Shown here: positions 27,491-35,393 of the stretch, in pieces
Layout: the number at the start of each line of letters is the position of its first letter
How positions within the stretch are numbered: position 1 is the stretch's first letter
Assembly: GCA_963754135.1 (NCBI GenBank)
Contig: CAVWEY010000003.1
Span: 2,108,001 to 2,172,000, forward strand
DNA from: JAJFUI01 sp963754135
GTDB taxonomy: Bacteria; Planctomycetota; Planctomycetia; Pirellulales; Thermoguttaceae
Direction: 5' to 3'
Length of the DNA: 64,000 bases
Made by a program: the position numbers and the translations under genes
Notes under the pieces: model-generated
What the model saw: only the letters and a program-made list of their open reading frames with translations
What the model was told of the DNA's origin: nothing
Database searches by the model: none

Positions 27491-27557
27491 CGGAGACTCC
27501 TTTGGAAGAAACTAGTCGGTTAAGGGCGAGGCGGTCTTGGGGTCTTCCCCAACGATC

Positions 27558-29117
27558 TCATGCCGCCCGCTTGACCGGCTCGGTCTGCTGAAGCCTGAGC
27601 AGCACGATCCGCAGGCGGCCGTCGCGCTCGACCAACAATTGTAGCGGGTCAGCCGCGGTCTTGGCTAGCCGGGCAAAAGCGGCTTCGTCGGCAAAGTCAC
27701 GGCCGGCAACCTGGTAAACGCGGTCGCCGGCCAGTAGTCCGGCCCGAGCGGCGGGCGAGCCGGGGACCACGTGCGTGAGAATGACCGCGCGGGGCTCGGC
27801 GTCGTCGATGCGCCAGGCGATACCCCATCGCAGCGGGGGTCCGGCCAGTTGCGCCGCCATTTTCAGCGGTTTCTCTTGGCCGGGCCGGCGGACGCTCAAC
27901 AAGGCGGGGTTTTCGGCCGCGGCGACGGCGGCGAAGAAGTCGTCGTCGCTGTGGATTTCCCGGCCGGCGAAGCGGACGATCAGGTCCCCCTCCCGCAGAC
28001 CGGCCCGATCCGCCGCCGAGCCTGCATCGACCGACGAGACCCGCACCCCGCCCGCCGTGGCGGCGTCCTCGGTCCAGCCCACGCCCAACCGGTCGGCCGG
28101 CGGGGCAACCTCGCTGAGGACGGCCTGTTCGCTCTCCGGCGATTCGTGGCGGGCGGCCGCCCGGAAACCGGGCACGGCCGGCCGTTGGGCCAACTCGTAA
28201 ACCACGCCAAACAACAACCGCGTGATCCGCTCCATTCCCGCACTGTTGATCCGGTCGGCCACGTCGCTGGGGCGATGGTAATCGGCGTGCAGCCCGGTGT
28301 GGAACATGAGCACGGGGATGTCGCGCTCGAAGAATGAATAGTGATCGGCCCTGGCCTCCAAGGTCCAGGAGAAATCGAGCCGCAAGTGGGGCTCGTCGTT
28401 CTGAAAGCTGACCAGCCGCCGCCAGCCGTAGCCGCTCCGCCCGCCAAAGACCGTCACCTGCTCATCGCGGAGCCGGCCGATCATGTCGAGGTTCACCGCC
28501 GCGACGACGCGGCTCAGAGGGAACGTCGGCTGGGCCACCCAGTGTTTCGACCCCAACAGCCCCTTCTCCTCGGCGTCCCAGTTGGCCAAGAGGATCGACC
28601 GTTTGGGCGGGCCGGCCAGCAGTGTCAGCGCCCGGGCCACTTGCAGCACGGCCGCGGTGCCGCTGGCGTTGTCGTCGGCGCCGGGATGGATGTATCCATA
28701 GGGCCCCAGGCTGGTAACCCCGCCGTAGCCGAGGTGGTCGTAGTCGGCGCAGACCACGATCACCTGGTCCCGCAGCCTGGGATCGCTCCCTTCGAGAATC
28801 GCCAACACGTTGCGGAAATTGGGGGCGAAGGGCTGGAAGAACCGGCCGTCATCGCCGGCGGCGTGCAGATGGAGCCGGGCGTACTGTTGGGCAAGGTACT
28901 CGCCGGCGGCCTGTCCGCCCGGCGTGCCGGCCTCGCGCCCTTCCATTTCCTCGCCGGCCAGCCGCCCCACGTGCCGGCCCAGGTCGGCCGCCTTGATCGA
29001 CTCCAACGCCGCCCGGTAGGAGGAACTCTTTTCGGCCGCGGGGACCGGGATGGTCCAAACGCAGCAGAACCAGAGCGCCGCGGCAGGAGGAAGGACGAAT
29101 CGAGGGATGGATCGCAT
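27558..29117 (-). CDS. exported M28 family metallopeptidase with C-terminal PDZ domains
   Basis: 519 residues. The signal peptide near residues 5-28 (ALWFCCVWTIPVPA) is followed by an M28 zinc peptidase domain with PGADDNASGTAAV (bridging Asp), NWDAEEKGLLGS (Glu pair), AVNLDMIGR (Asp) and GLHADYHRPSD (His). The first zinc ligand, usually His in AHYDHLG, is Asp here (CADYDHLGYGG), which is unusual. Two PDZ domains follow (GVRVSSVDAGSAADRAGLREGD and LTHVVPGSPAARAGLLAGDRV). It is likely a periplasmic aminopeptidase or a substrate-binding relative. ATG 29117 precedes the signal peptide; no good ribosome site is seen. Confidence 0.82.
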   Translation of the reverse strand: MRSIPRFVLPPAAALWFCCVWTIPVPAAEKSSSYRAALESIKAADLGRHVGRLAGEEMEGREAGTPGGQAAGEYLAQQYARLHLHAAGDDGRFFQPFAPNFRNVLAILEGSDPRLRDQVIVVCADYDHLGYGGVTSLGPYGYIHPGADDNASGTAAVLQVARALTLLAGPPKRSILLANWDAEEKGLLGSKHWVAQPTFPLSRVVAAVNLDMIGRLRDEQVTVFGGRSGYGWRRLVSFQNDEPHLRLDFSWTLEARADHYSFFERDIPVLMFHTGLHADYHRPSDVADRINSAGMERITRLLFGVVYELAQRPAVPGFRAAARHESPESEQAVLSEVAPPADRLGVGWTEDAATAGGVRVSSVDAGSAADRAGLREGDLIVRFAGREIHSDDDFFAAVAAAENPALLSVRRPGQEKPLKMAAQLAGPPLRWGIAWRIDDAEPRAVILTHVVPGSPAARAGLLAGDRVYQVAGRDFADEAAFARLAKTAADPLQLLVERDGRLRIVLLRLQQTEPVKRAA

Positions 29118-29154
29118 AGGGGGGCCTACGGAGTAGTATACCATATCTTGCTCT

Positions 29155-29286
29155 CGTTCCCACGCTCCGCGTGGGAACGCAAGGTTTGGACGCTCCGCGT
29201 CCTTGTGCCAGCCATTCACCAACAGCCGCTCGGAGCAATGGCAGACGCGGAGCGTCCCAGGTGGGGTGTTCCCACGCGGAACGTGC
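29155..29286. repeat. cluster of four family-A palindromes between divergent genes
   Basis: CGTTCCCACGC and its complement flank TCC (29155-29179). GGACGC-TCC-GCGTCC lies at 29188-29202, GACGC-GGA-GCGTC near 29244-29256, and a degraded GTTCCCACGC-GGA copy near 29268-29286. The 29118-29439 gap between the peptidase and response-regulator genes holds nothing else I can recognise. Confidence 0.8.
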
Positions 29287-29412
29287 GAACAAGCGGCGCA
29301 GCGATGCCCGGCGCCGCCGTCAAAGCCGTTACAGGCGGCCCCGGTTTGACTTGCCTCTGGGGTGCCGTAGAGTTTACCATCCCCCGCAAACGCCCACCCA
29401 ATCATACGTACT

Positions 29413-29431
29413 CCTCGCGCTCCGCGCGAGG
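29413..29431. repeat. family-A palindrome just upstream of a response regulator
   Basis: CCTCGCGC-TCC-GCGCGAGG, preceded by GTACTC-like text. Its right arm contains GCGAGGA, which is also the best ribosome-binding sequence for the gene starting at 29440. Confidence 0.85.
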
Positions 29432-29439
29432 AAACCCCC

Positions 29440-29904
29440 ATGCCCGCCGAGCTTGCCACGCTGCCACGGACTCAGCCGGCCCCGGTTGCCACGCCTAAGC
29501 GGCACACCGTGCTGATCATTGACGACGACGACACCCTCTCGGACGTCCTTTCCCATCGGCTGAAGCAGCAGGGGTTCCAGACGGTGGCGGCCTACTCGGC
29601 CACGGCGGGCCTGACGAAGGCCAAGGCTGAATTGCCCTCGGCCATCATCCTCGACCTCTGCCTGCCCGACGCCGACGGGCTAACGGTCTGCGAGCAACTG
29701 GCCGACGCCCCCGAGACCTGCTCGTCGCCGATTATCATTCTCAGCGGCAAAGACGAGCCGGGGCTGGTGCGGCGTTGCCGGGCGGCCGGCTGCCACTACT
29801 TCCTCCGCAAGCCCCACGACCCGAACGCCCTGCTGGTGCTGCTGCGCCAGGCGATCTGCGACACGGGCGATTGGGAGGGGGACATTGCCGAGGACGAGGC
29901 CTGA
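29440..29904 (+). CDS. single-domain response regulator
   Basis: 154 residues with a receiver only: VLIIDDDDTLSDVLSHRL, acceptor Asp in AIILDLCLPDADGL, and Lys in YFLRKPHDPNALL. There is no output domain, so it probably acts through protein contact or in a phosphorelay. The ribosome site is formed by the arm of a palindrome. The partner kinase is not adjacent. Confidence 0.85.
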   Translation: MPAELATLPRTQPAPVATPKRHTVLIIDDDDTLSDVLSHRLKQQGFQTVAAYSATAGLTKAKAELPSAIILDLCLPDADGLTVCEQLADAPETCSSPIIILSGKDEPGLVRRCRAAGCHYFLRKPHDPNALLVLLRQAICDTGDWEGDIAEDEA

Positions 29905-29914
29905 ACCGCCCCTC

Positions 29915-29944
29915 TTGTCCCTCGACCGTACCGTCTGCTATACT
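29915..29944 (+). promoter_or_regulatory. possible promoter for the small basic protein
   Basis: TTGTCC (29915-29920), an 18-base spacer and TATACT (29939-29944), followed 85 bases later by a small GTG-started gene. Motif and spacing only. Confidence 0.35.
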
Positions 29945-30028
29945 CCGTCTCAGTCCCCGCCGCAGTGGAACTGCCGGCGATTGGCTCGGCCGGAAAGGGG
30001 GCAATTCATCTCAGCTACGGAGCATCTC

Positions 30029-30115
30029 GTGGGAAGCAAGAAAACCGGAAAAGGCCGGCGGAAGATCGGCCGCAAGAAACGCCGCAACCGGGCCAAAATC
30101 CGGCACCGGAAATGA
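30029..30115 (+). CDS. 28-residue very basic protein, possible ribosomal small protein
   Basis: GTG 30029, preceded by CGGAGCATCTC, opens a 28-residue frame. It runs MGSKKTGKGRRKIG then RKKRRNRAKIRHRK and stops at 30115. Over half of its residues are Lys or Arg. The length and composition recall tiny ribosome-associated proteins such as the THX and mS38/COX24-domain groups, which often end in basic RxRHRK-like tails. It has its own candidate promoter and a following hairpin. The assignment is inference from composition. Confidence 0.45.
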   Translation: MGSKKTGKGRRKIGRKKRRNRAKIRHRK

Positions 30116-30121
30116 GGGTAG

Positions 30122-30198
30122 AGGGGAGAGAGGAGAGGGGAGAGGACCAAGGGGTCGGGCGTCAACCAGACTTTCCCCTCTTCCCTCCTCTCTCCCCT
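30122..30198. terminator. imperfect inverted repeat AGGGGAGAGAGGAG, possible bidirectional terminator
   Basis: The left arm (about 30122-30141) and right arm (30174-30198) are purine-rich and pyrimidine-rich complements with a few mismatches. It lies between the small basic gene and the 3' end of the convergent radical SAM gene, and encodes that protein's tail GERGGKRGKSG. Confidence 0.5.
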
Positions 30199-31130
30199 GT
30201 GCCATAGAACGCTGCCACGGAAAGGCCCGTGCCGCGGCGGACTAGGCCGGCAATCGCATCCACCTCGGCGTCCGAAAGCGCAGAGACCCATGCTTCGGCG
30301 GGCGGCCGGGCGATGGTGTGGACCTGGACCAGCTTGATCCGCCCGCCGGCGGCCAGAATCTCGTTGAGCCGGCTGCAATAGGCCTCCAACTCGGCCGCGG
30401 CAGGTGGCTCGCCGCGAATCCGCATGAAGAGCGATTGAACGACGATCGGCCGCTGGACGGCCGCCGCTCGCAGATTGTCGAGAATCTGTTGCCACGGGAT
30501 GGTCGAGCGGTTGACTTGTGCGTAGTAGTCTTCGGTGCCGGCGTCGAGTTTTGCCCAGATTTCGCCCCCGTTGCGGTCGAGCGTCTCCAAGGCCCGGCGG
30601 ACCCGCGGCTGGTCGAGCGCGCCGGCATTGGTGATCAGCACGAGCTTGACGTCATCCAGGCCGTGCCGGCGGCGGACTTCGGCGCACAGGTCCACGGCCC
30701 GGTCGAAGTTGGCCGAGAGCGTGGGCTCGCCGTCGCCGCTCAGGGCGATGTCGTTCAGGCGGCGCAAGGGCGGGGGCGTGCCGCGGAACTGCGTCCCCTT
30801 GAAGATGCGGCCCGAGACGACCAATTCCACCATCCGGTCCAACTCTTCCGCGAGTTTTTCGAGGTCCGCGGCTCCGCTCTGGGGAAAAGGGGGACAGGCC
30901 CCCTTTGTCCGGCGCGGGGCCTGTCCCCCTTCTTCCTCCTGGCCCGGCGTGGTGCGGTCGACCTGGCAATAGACGCAGTGGAAGCTGCAGGAGCGGTCGA
31001 GATTCAGGTTCACGCCGATCGAGATTCCACCCGCCCGGCGGCTCAAGACCGGATAGACGTAGCGGTTCGTGGCGAAGCTCCGGGGATGGGCCTCGAAGAG
31101 GGGATTGTCGGGCTGGGAAGAATCCTGCAT
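30162..31130 (-). CDS. radical SAM protein (COG0731-like)
   Basis: 322 residues. CSFHCVYCQVD (about residue 50) binds the 4Fe-4S cluster that cleaves S-adenosylmethionine. GDGEPTLS and LVLITNAGAL follow the pattern of wyosine-type and related radical SAM enzymes. The reaction is unknown. Residues about 62-90 include KGACPPFPQ, encoded by an in-frame palindrome (30887-30931) just after the cluster motif. It starts four bases after the 90-residue protein upstream ends, so the two are coupled. The C-terminal Gly/Lys tail comes from the downstream hairpin. Confidence 0.82.
   Translation of the reverse strand: MQDSSQPDNPLFEAHPRSFATNRYVYPVLSRRAGGISIGVNLNLDRSCSFHCVYCQVDRTTPGQEEEGGQAPRRTKGACPPFPQSGAADLEKLAEELDRMVELVVSGRIFKGTQFRGTPPPLRRLNDIALSGDGEPTLSANFDRAVDLCAEVRRRHGLDDVKLVLITNAGALDQPRVRRALETLDRNGGEIWAKLDAGTEDYYAQVNRSTIPWQQILDNLRAAAVQRPIVVQSLFMRIRGEPPAAAELEAYCSRLNEILAAGGRIKLVQVHTIARPPAEAWVSALSDAEVDAIAGLVRRGTGLSVAAFYGTGERGGKRGKSG
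30887..30931. repeat. GGGGACAGGCCCC-type inverted repeat inside the radical SAM gene
   Basis: Perfect 16-bp arms at 30887-30902 (AAGGGGGACAGGCCCC) and 30916-30931. It is related in text to the 14638 element and read in frame. Confidence 0.85.
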
Positions 31131-31133
31131 CGG

Positions 31134-31406
31134 CTACGCGCGGCGGATGGCCGTAAACTCGTCGACCGTCACGTCGGTCAACTCGCCGTCGGGCAGTTCC
31201 AAGAGGATCACGTCGCTGAAGACCTGATCGTCAGGGCTGCGATCGACGTGCAACCCCTGCCGGCGGCGCTCGGTGCGGACCACGGTCCCGCACGTCTTGG
31301 CCCGCCAACTCTTCTGTCCCACGGTGACGGTGTGTTCCACCTCGACGCGATCGCCGACCTTCAGTTCGTCGAACTGGGCCTGAATCTGGCTATAGCTGGC
31401 AGTCAT
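31134..31406 (-). CDS. small conserved hypothetical protein
   Basis: 90 residues: MTASYSQIQAQFDELKVGDRVEVEHTVTVGQKSWRAK, then a beta-rich part (CGTVVRTERRRQGLHVDRSPDDQVFSDVILLELPDGELTDVTVDEFTAI). It may be a small beta-barrel; no catalytic motif is seen. It is directly upstream of the radical SAM gene with a four-base gap, suggesting a functional link. Confidence 0.6.
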   Translation of the reverse strand: MTASYSQIQAQFDELKVGDRVEVEHTVTVGQKSWRAKTCGTVVRTERRRQGLHVDRSPDDQVFSDVILLELPDGELTDVTVDEFTAIRRA

Positions 31407-31426
31407 GGCACGGCACCTCGCCGGGC

Positions 31427-31448
31427 GGGGCAGGCTGGCAGTCTGCCC
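31427..31448. repeat. GGGGCAGGCTGGCAGTCTGCCC hairpin
   Basis: GGGCAG/CTGCCC arms around GCTGGCAGT, 21 bases before the 90-residue gene on the minus strand. It resembles the palindromes at 17372. Confidence 0.6.
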
Positions 31449-31600
31449 ACGTGCGGCAGCGGATGGTCCCTTTGGCCGGGCACCCCACCCAACCAAGCAC
31501 TACCATTGTGGCAGACCTGCGGATTCTGGCAAGAGGCCACTTCGGGTGCAAAAAGCGACTTATGCGCCCGCCCCTGGCCCTGGTCTTCGCCAGGCACGCT

Positions 31601-34600
31601 TTACGCGGCCTGGATTTCGCCGTCTTCAGCAGGGCGGTTGGAGAGGATCTGCCCGTCGTCGCTGACGTCCTCGAAGCGGACGGAGACTTGCTTCGTCACG
31701 CCCGACTCCTGCATCGTCACCCCGTAGATCGAGTTGGCGCAGGTCATCGTCCGCTTGGAATGCGTGACGATGATGAACTGGGTCCAGGCGAGGAAGTCCT
31801 TCAACACCTGGGTGAAGCGGTCGATGTTGGCCTCGTCCAAGGCGGCGTCAACCTCGTCGAGGACGCAGAACGGGCTGGGCCGGCTGCGGAAGATCGCCAG
31901 CAGCAGGGCCACGCAAGTGAGCGTCTTCTCGCCGCCGCTCAGGAGCGAGATGCTCCGCGGCTCCTTGCCGGGGGGCCGGGCGACGATCTCGATTCCGCTG
32001 TCGAGGATGTCGGCGTTTTCTTCGAGCACGATGTCGGCCCGCCCCCCGCCGAAGAGGTCGCGGAAGAGGGTCTGGAAGTGGCCGCGGACGGTCTCCAGCA
32101 TCTCCGAAAACAGCCGCCGGCTGTCGGCGTTGATCCGTTCGATGATCTTCTCCAGTGAGCCCTTGGCGGCAGAGAGGTCGGCGTACTGATCGGCGAGGGT
32201 CTTGTGGCGGGTTTCAAGCTGCTCCAGCTCGTCGAGGGCTTCCAGGTTGACGTTGCCGAGGTTGTTGATCTTCTGCCGCAGCTCCTCGATTTCCTGCTGC
32301 ACGGCCGTCCGTTCGAGCTGTTCCTGCGGAGTGGAATCGTGTTCCAACTCGGCAAGCTCGATGCCGTAATCCTCGCGGAGCCGGTCGGCCAGAGCGGTCC
32401 GCTCGTGGCGGACTTCGTTGGCGGCCAACTCGGCGGCGTGCATCTTCTCTTCGAGTTTGCGGACTCGGCCGCGGAGCTTTTGCGATTCGGCCGCCAGGGC
32501 GCCGCGCCCCTGCTGAATGGCCTCGCGCTGTTGGGCCAGGCCGAACAGAGTCGGCGGCGAAGGTCTCTTTGCGGAGGTACAGCTCGGCGATCTCGGCCTC
32601 CGCATCGAGGATGTTGCGGCGGGAGGCGTCGGCACGGCGGGCGCCCTCGGCGAGGTGCTCGCGGGCCTCCTCGATCGCCCGTGTGCGCTCCTGCTGGTTC
32701 TCCTGAAACTGGCGCATGCGGGCCTGTAGGTTGCGGAGCCGCTCCTCGCTCTGGGCCAAATCGATCTTGACCGCCGTGGTCTGACGGTCGGCTTCCAGCC
32801 GGCGGGCCTCCAACTCGCCGAACCGCCCGTCGAGTTGCTGGACGGCTGATTCCATTTCGGCCAGGGCGGCATCGGCTTGCGTTCGCTGCTGCCGGGCATC
32901 GGCCAGGCGGCGTTCCGACAGGTCTTGCTCGGTTTGGGCCTCGTGCAACTCGCAGTCCAGCGATGCCCGCTGCTGGTCCAATTGGCTGCGGCGCTCTTCC
33001 GTCGCGGCGACCGACTGGCGGTTTTCCGCCGCCGCAGTGACGGTCTGTTGGTGGTCGGCCGACCGCTTGTCGGCCGCCTGCTGTTCGGCGGCGATCTGGT
33101 CGGCCAGTTTAGCGGTGGCGGCGTCGGCGGCTTGGATGGCCGTTTCCAACTCGTCGAGTTGCACCCGCAGGGCCCGCAACTGGCTCCGCCGCGAGATCAG
33201 TCCGGTGGCCAGGTTCCGCGGCCCGACGACCAGCGTGCCGGAGGGTTCGAGCAGCTCGCCGGCGAGGGTGACGTAGCTCAGGCCGGCGCCGACGGTGTGG
33301 GCCAGTGCCAGGGCGTGGTCGAGTTTCTCGACGAACCACGTCCGGCCCAGCAGCCGGTTGGCCAGCGGGGCGAAGCGGGGGTCGGCTTGCACGAAGCGGT
33401 CCGCCCGGCCGAGCACGCCCGGACGGCCTTCGAGGTCGGGGCCGGATAAGGGTTCAGGGTTCAGGGTTCGGGGTTCAGGACTTGATGGGGCGCTGTCGCC
33501 AAGCGCGGGACTCTGACCTCTGATCTCTGATCTCTGATCTCCACTGGGCACTGAAGTGCCCAGCCCTCTGACCTCTGACCGCTGAACCCTAACCCTAACC
33601 CTGAACCCTGAACCCCTTCTCACCCTCCAGCCAGACGAAGCCCACGCGGCCGCCGAGCCGGCTCGATTCGGCCGGCAGCCGGTCGAGCAGTTCCTGGCTG
33701 CGGGCGGCGACCACGTGCTGCGCCGAAAGGCCCAGGGCGATTTCCACCAGCGGGGCGACCTCGACGCTGACCTGGAGCACGTCGGCCACCAGCCCGCACA
33801 CGTTGCGAAAGACGGACTCGGCGGGGTCGGCCGCCCGGCGGAGCACTTCCTTCACCCCGTCGCTGAGTCCATCGTGGCGGCGGACCAGGTCGTCGAGCAC
33901 CTCGGCGCGTTCGGCAGCGCCGCGGCGGCGCTGGCGCAGCTCGGCCAGTTCGCTTTGCCGGGCGGCGTGTTCCCGCTGGCGGCGGACGAGTTGCTCCTTG
34001 GCGGCCTCCAGCGCCTCCGGCTTGCTCTTGCACGCGGTCGGACAACTCGGCACGGCGGCGGCGGAGTTCCTCGAGTTCCCGCTGCAAGGCGTCCCGCGCG
34101 GTCCAGCTCGGCCATGCGCTGGGCGGCGCGGCGGCGGGAGGCGGCGGCGGCAGTGGCCCGGCTTTCCAGCACGCCCTGTTCATTGGCCAGCGCGGCGGCC
34201 TGCCGCATTTGCCGCAAATAGGCCGCCCGACGCTGCTCCGTCTCGCCGCGGAGTTGGTCGAGCGAGGCCAGCACTTCGGTCAGCCCGCGCTCGGACTCGA
34301 CCAACCGTTGGGCGACATTGCGGTGGTTCTCCCCGGCCGCTTCGAGCGCCCCGGTGGTGTCGCGCAACTGTTGTTGCAGGTCGCCGGCCCGGGCGCTCAT
34401 GGTGGTGAGTTGGCGGCGGTAGCGGGCGATCTCTTGCTCCAGTTCGAGCCCGCGGCTCCGCTCGTGCTCGATGGTGGACTCGGCCGCGGCGATCCGCTCG
34501 CGGTTGGCGGCGGTCTGGGCCTCCGCCCGGCGGATTTCCTCGTTCAGGGCGGCGGTGCGGTTGTCGGCCTCCAGCAGTTGGGCTTCGAGGTTTTCGGCCT

Positions 34601-35379
34601 CGGCCGCGGAGAGGTCGCGCTGTTGGCCGAGCGTCCGCAGTTCGTCCTCAATTCCGGTGAGCTTCTCGGTGAGGCGTTTCCAATCGACCTGGGCCACCTG
34701 GGTCGCGCAATTCCTGCAGGCGGCCCGTGTGCTCCTTGTAGCGGCGGGCCTTGCCGGCCTGGGCGCGGACGCTGCGGAGCCGGTTCTCGACCTCGTCGAC
34801 GATGTCGGAGAGGCGGAGCAGGTTCTGCTCGACCCGCTCCAACCGCCGGAGGGCCTCGATCTTCCGCATCTTGAAGCGGCTGATGCCGGCCGCTTCCTCG
34901 AAGATCAACCGGCGGTCCCGCGGCGAGGATTGCAGCAGGACGTCCACCTTTCCCTGCTCGATCACGCTGTAGGCCTGGGTGCCCATGCCGGTGCCCGAGA
35001 GCAGGTCGCGGATGTCGCGCAAGCGGGCGGGATTGCGGTTGATCAGGTACTCCCCCTCGCCGCCGCGGTAGACGCGGCGGGTGATGTGGACCTCGGGGGC
35101 GTCGACCGAGAGCAGCCGCTTCGCGTTGTCCAGCGTGAGGGTGATTTCGGCCGTGTTGAGCGGTCTGCGGCTGCCGGAGCCGTTGAAGATCACGTCGGCC
35201 ATTTCCCGGCCGCGGAGGCTCTTGACGCTCTGCTCGCCCAGCACCCACTTGATGGCGTCGACGATGTTCGACTTGCCCGAACCGTTCGGCCCAACCACTA
35301 CCGTGATGCCCGGCGGAAACTCGAACCGGGTGCGGTCGGCAAAGCTCTTGAAACCGACGATGTCCAGGGCCTTGAGCAT
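31601..35379 (-). CDS. smc: chromosome partition protein SMC (several frame breaks)
   Basis: ATPase that organises and segregates the chromosome. N-terminal Walker A GPNGSGKSNIVDAIKWVLGEQ (near residue 32), LINRNPARLRDIRDLLSGTG and IFEEAAGISRFK are typical. The C-terminus has the signature LLSGGEKTLTCVALLLAI and Walker B PFCVLDEVDAALDEAN, with GNVNLEALDELEQLE before it. Coiled coils and a hinge (FRNVCGLVADVLQV ... LGRADRFVQADPRF) lie between. Frame breaks occur near 34707, 34105, 34040, 33610 and 32555. A 167-base repeat (33450-33616) is inserted in the hinge. Without the breaks it would be about 1190 residues plus the insertion. An essential gene with this many breaks suggests sequence errors, but the insertion looks real. 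Confidence 0.85.
33450..33616. repeat. GGGTTCAGGGTTCAGG-type repeat block inserted in the SMC hinge
   Basis: The left side is tandem GGGTTCAGGGTTCGGGG, the middle TCTGATCTCTGATCTC tandem units and a CTGGGCACTTCAGTGCCCAG hairpin (20 bases, minus strand), and the right side AACCCTAACCCTGAACCC, complementary to the left. Overall it is a large imperfect inverted repeat. Confidence 0.8.
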
Positions 35380-35393
35380 GGGGGAAACACGTG

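Noticed and set aside
33580..33605. Telomere-like AACCCTAACCCTAACCC
   Set aside because: Only a few units inside a larger bacterial-type repeat block in smc; no sign of a linear end.
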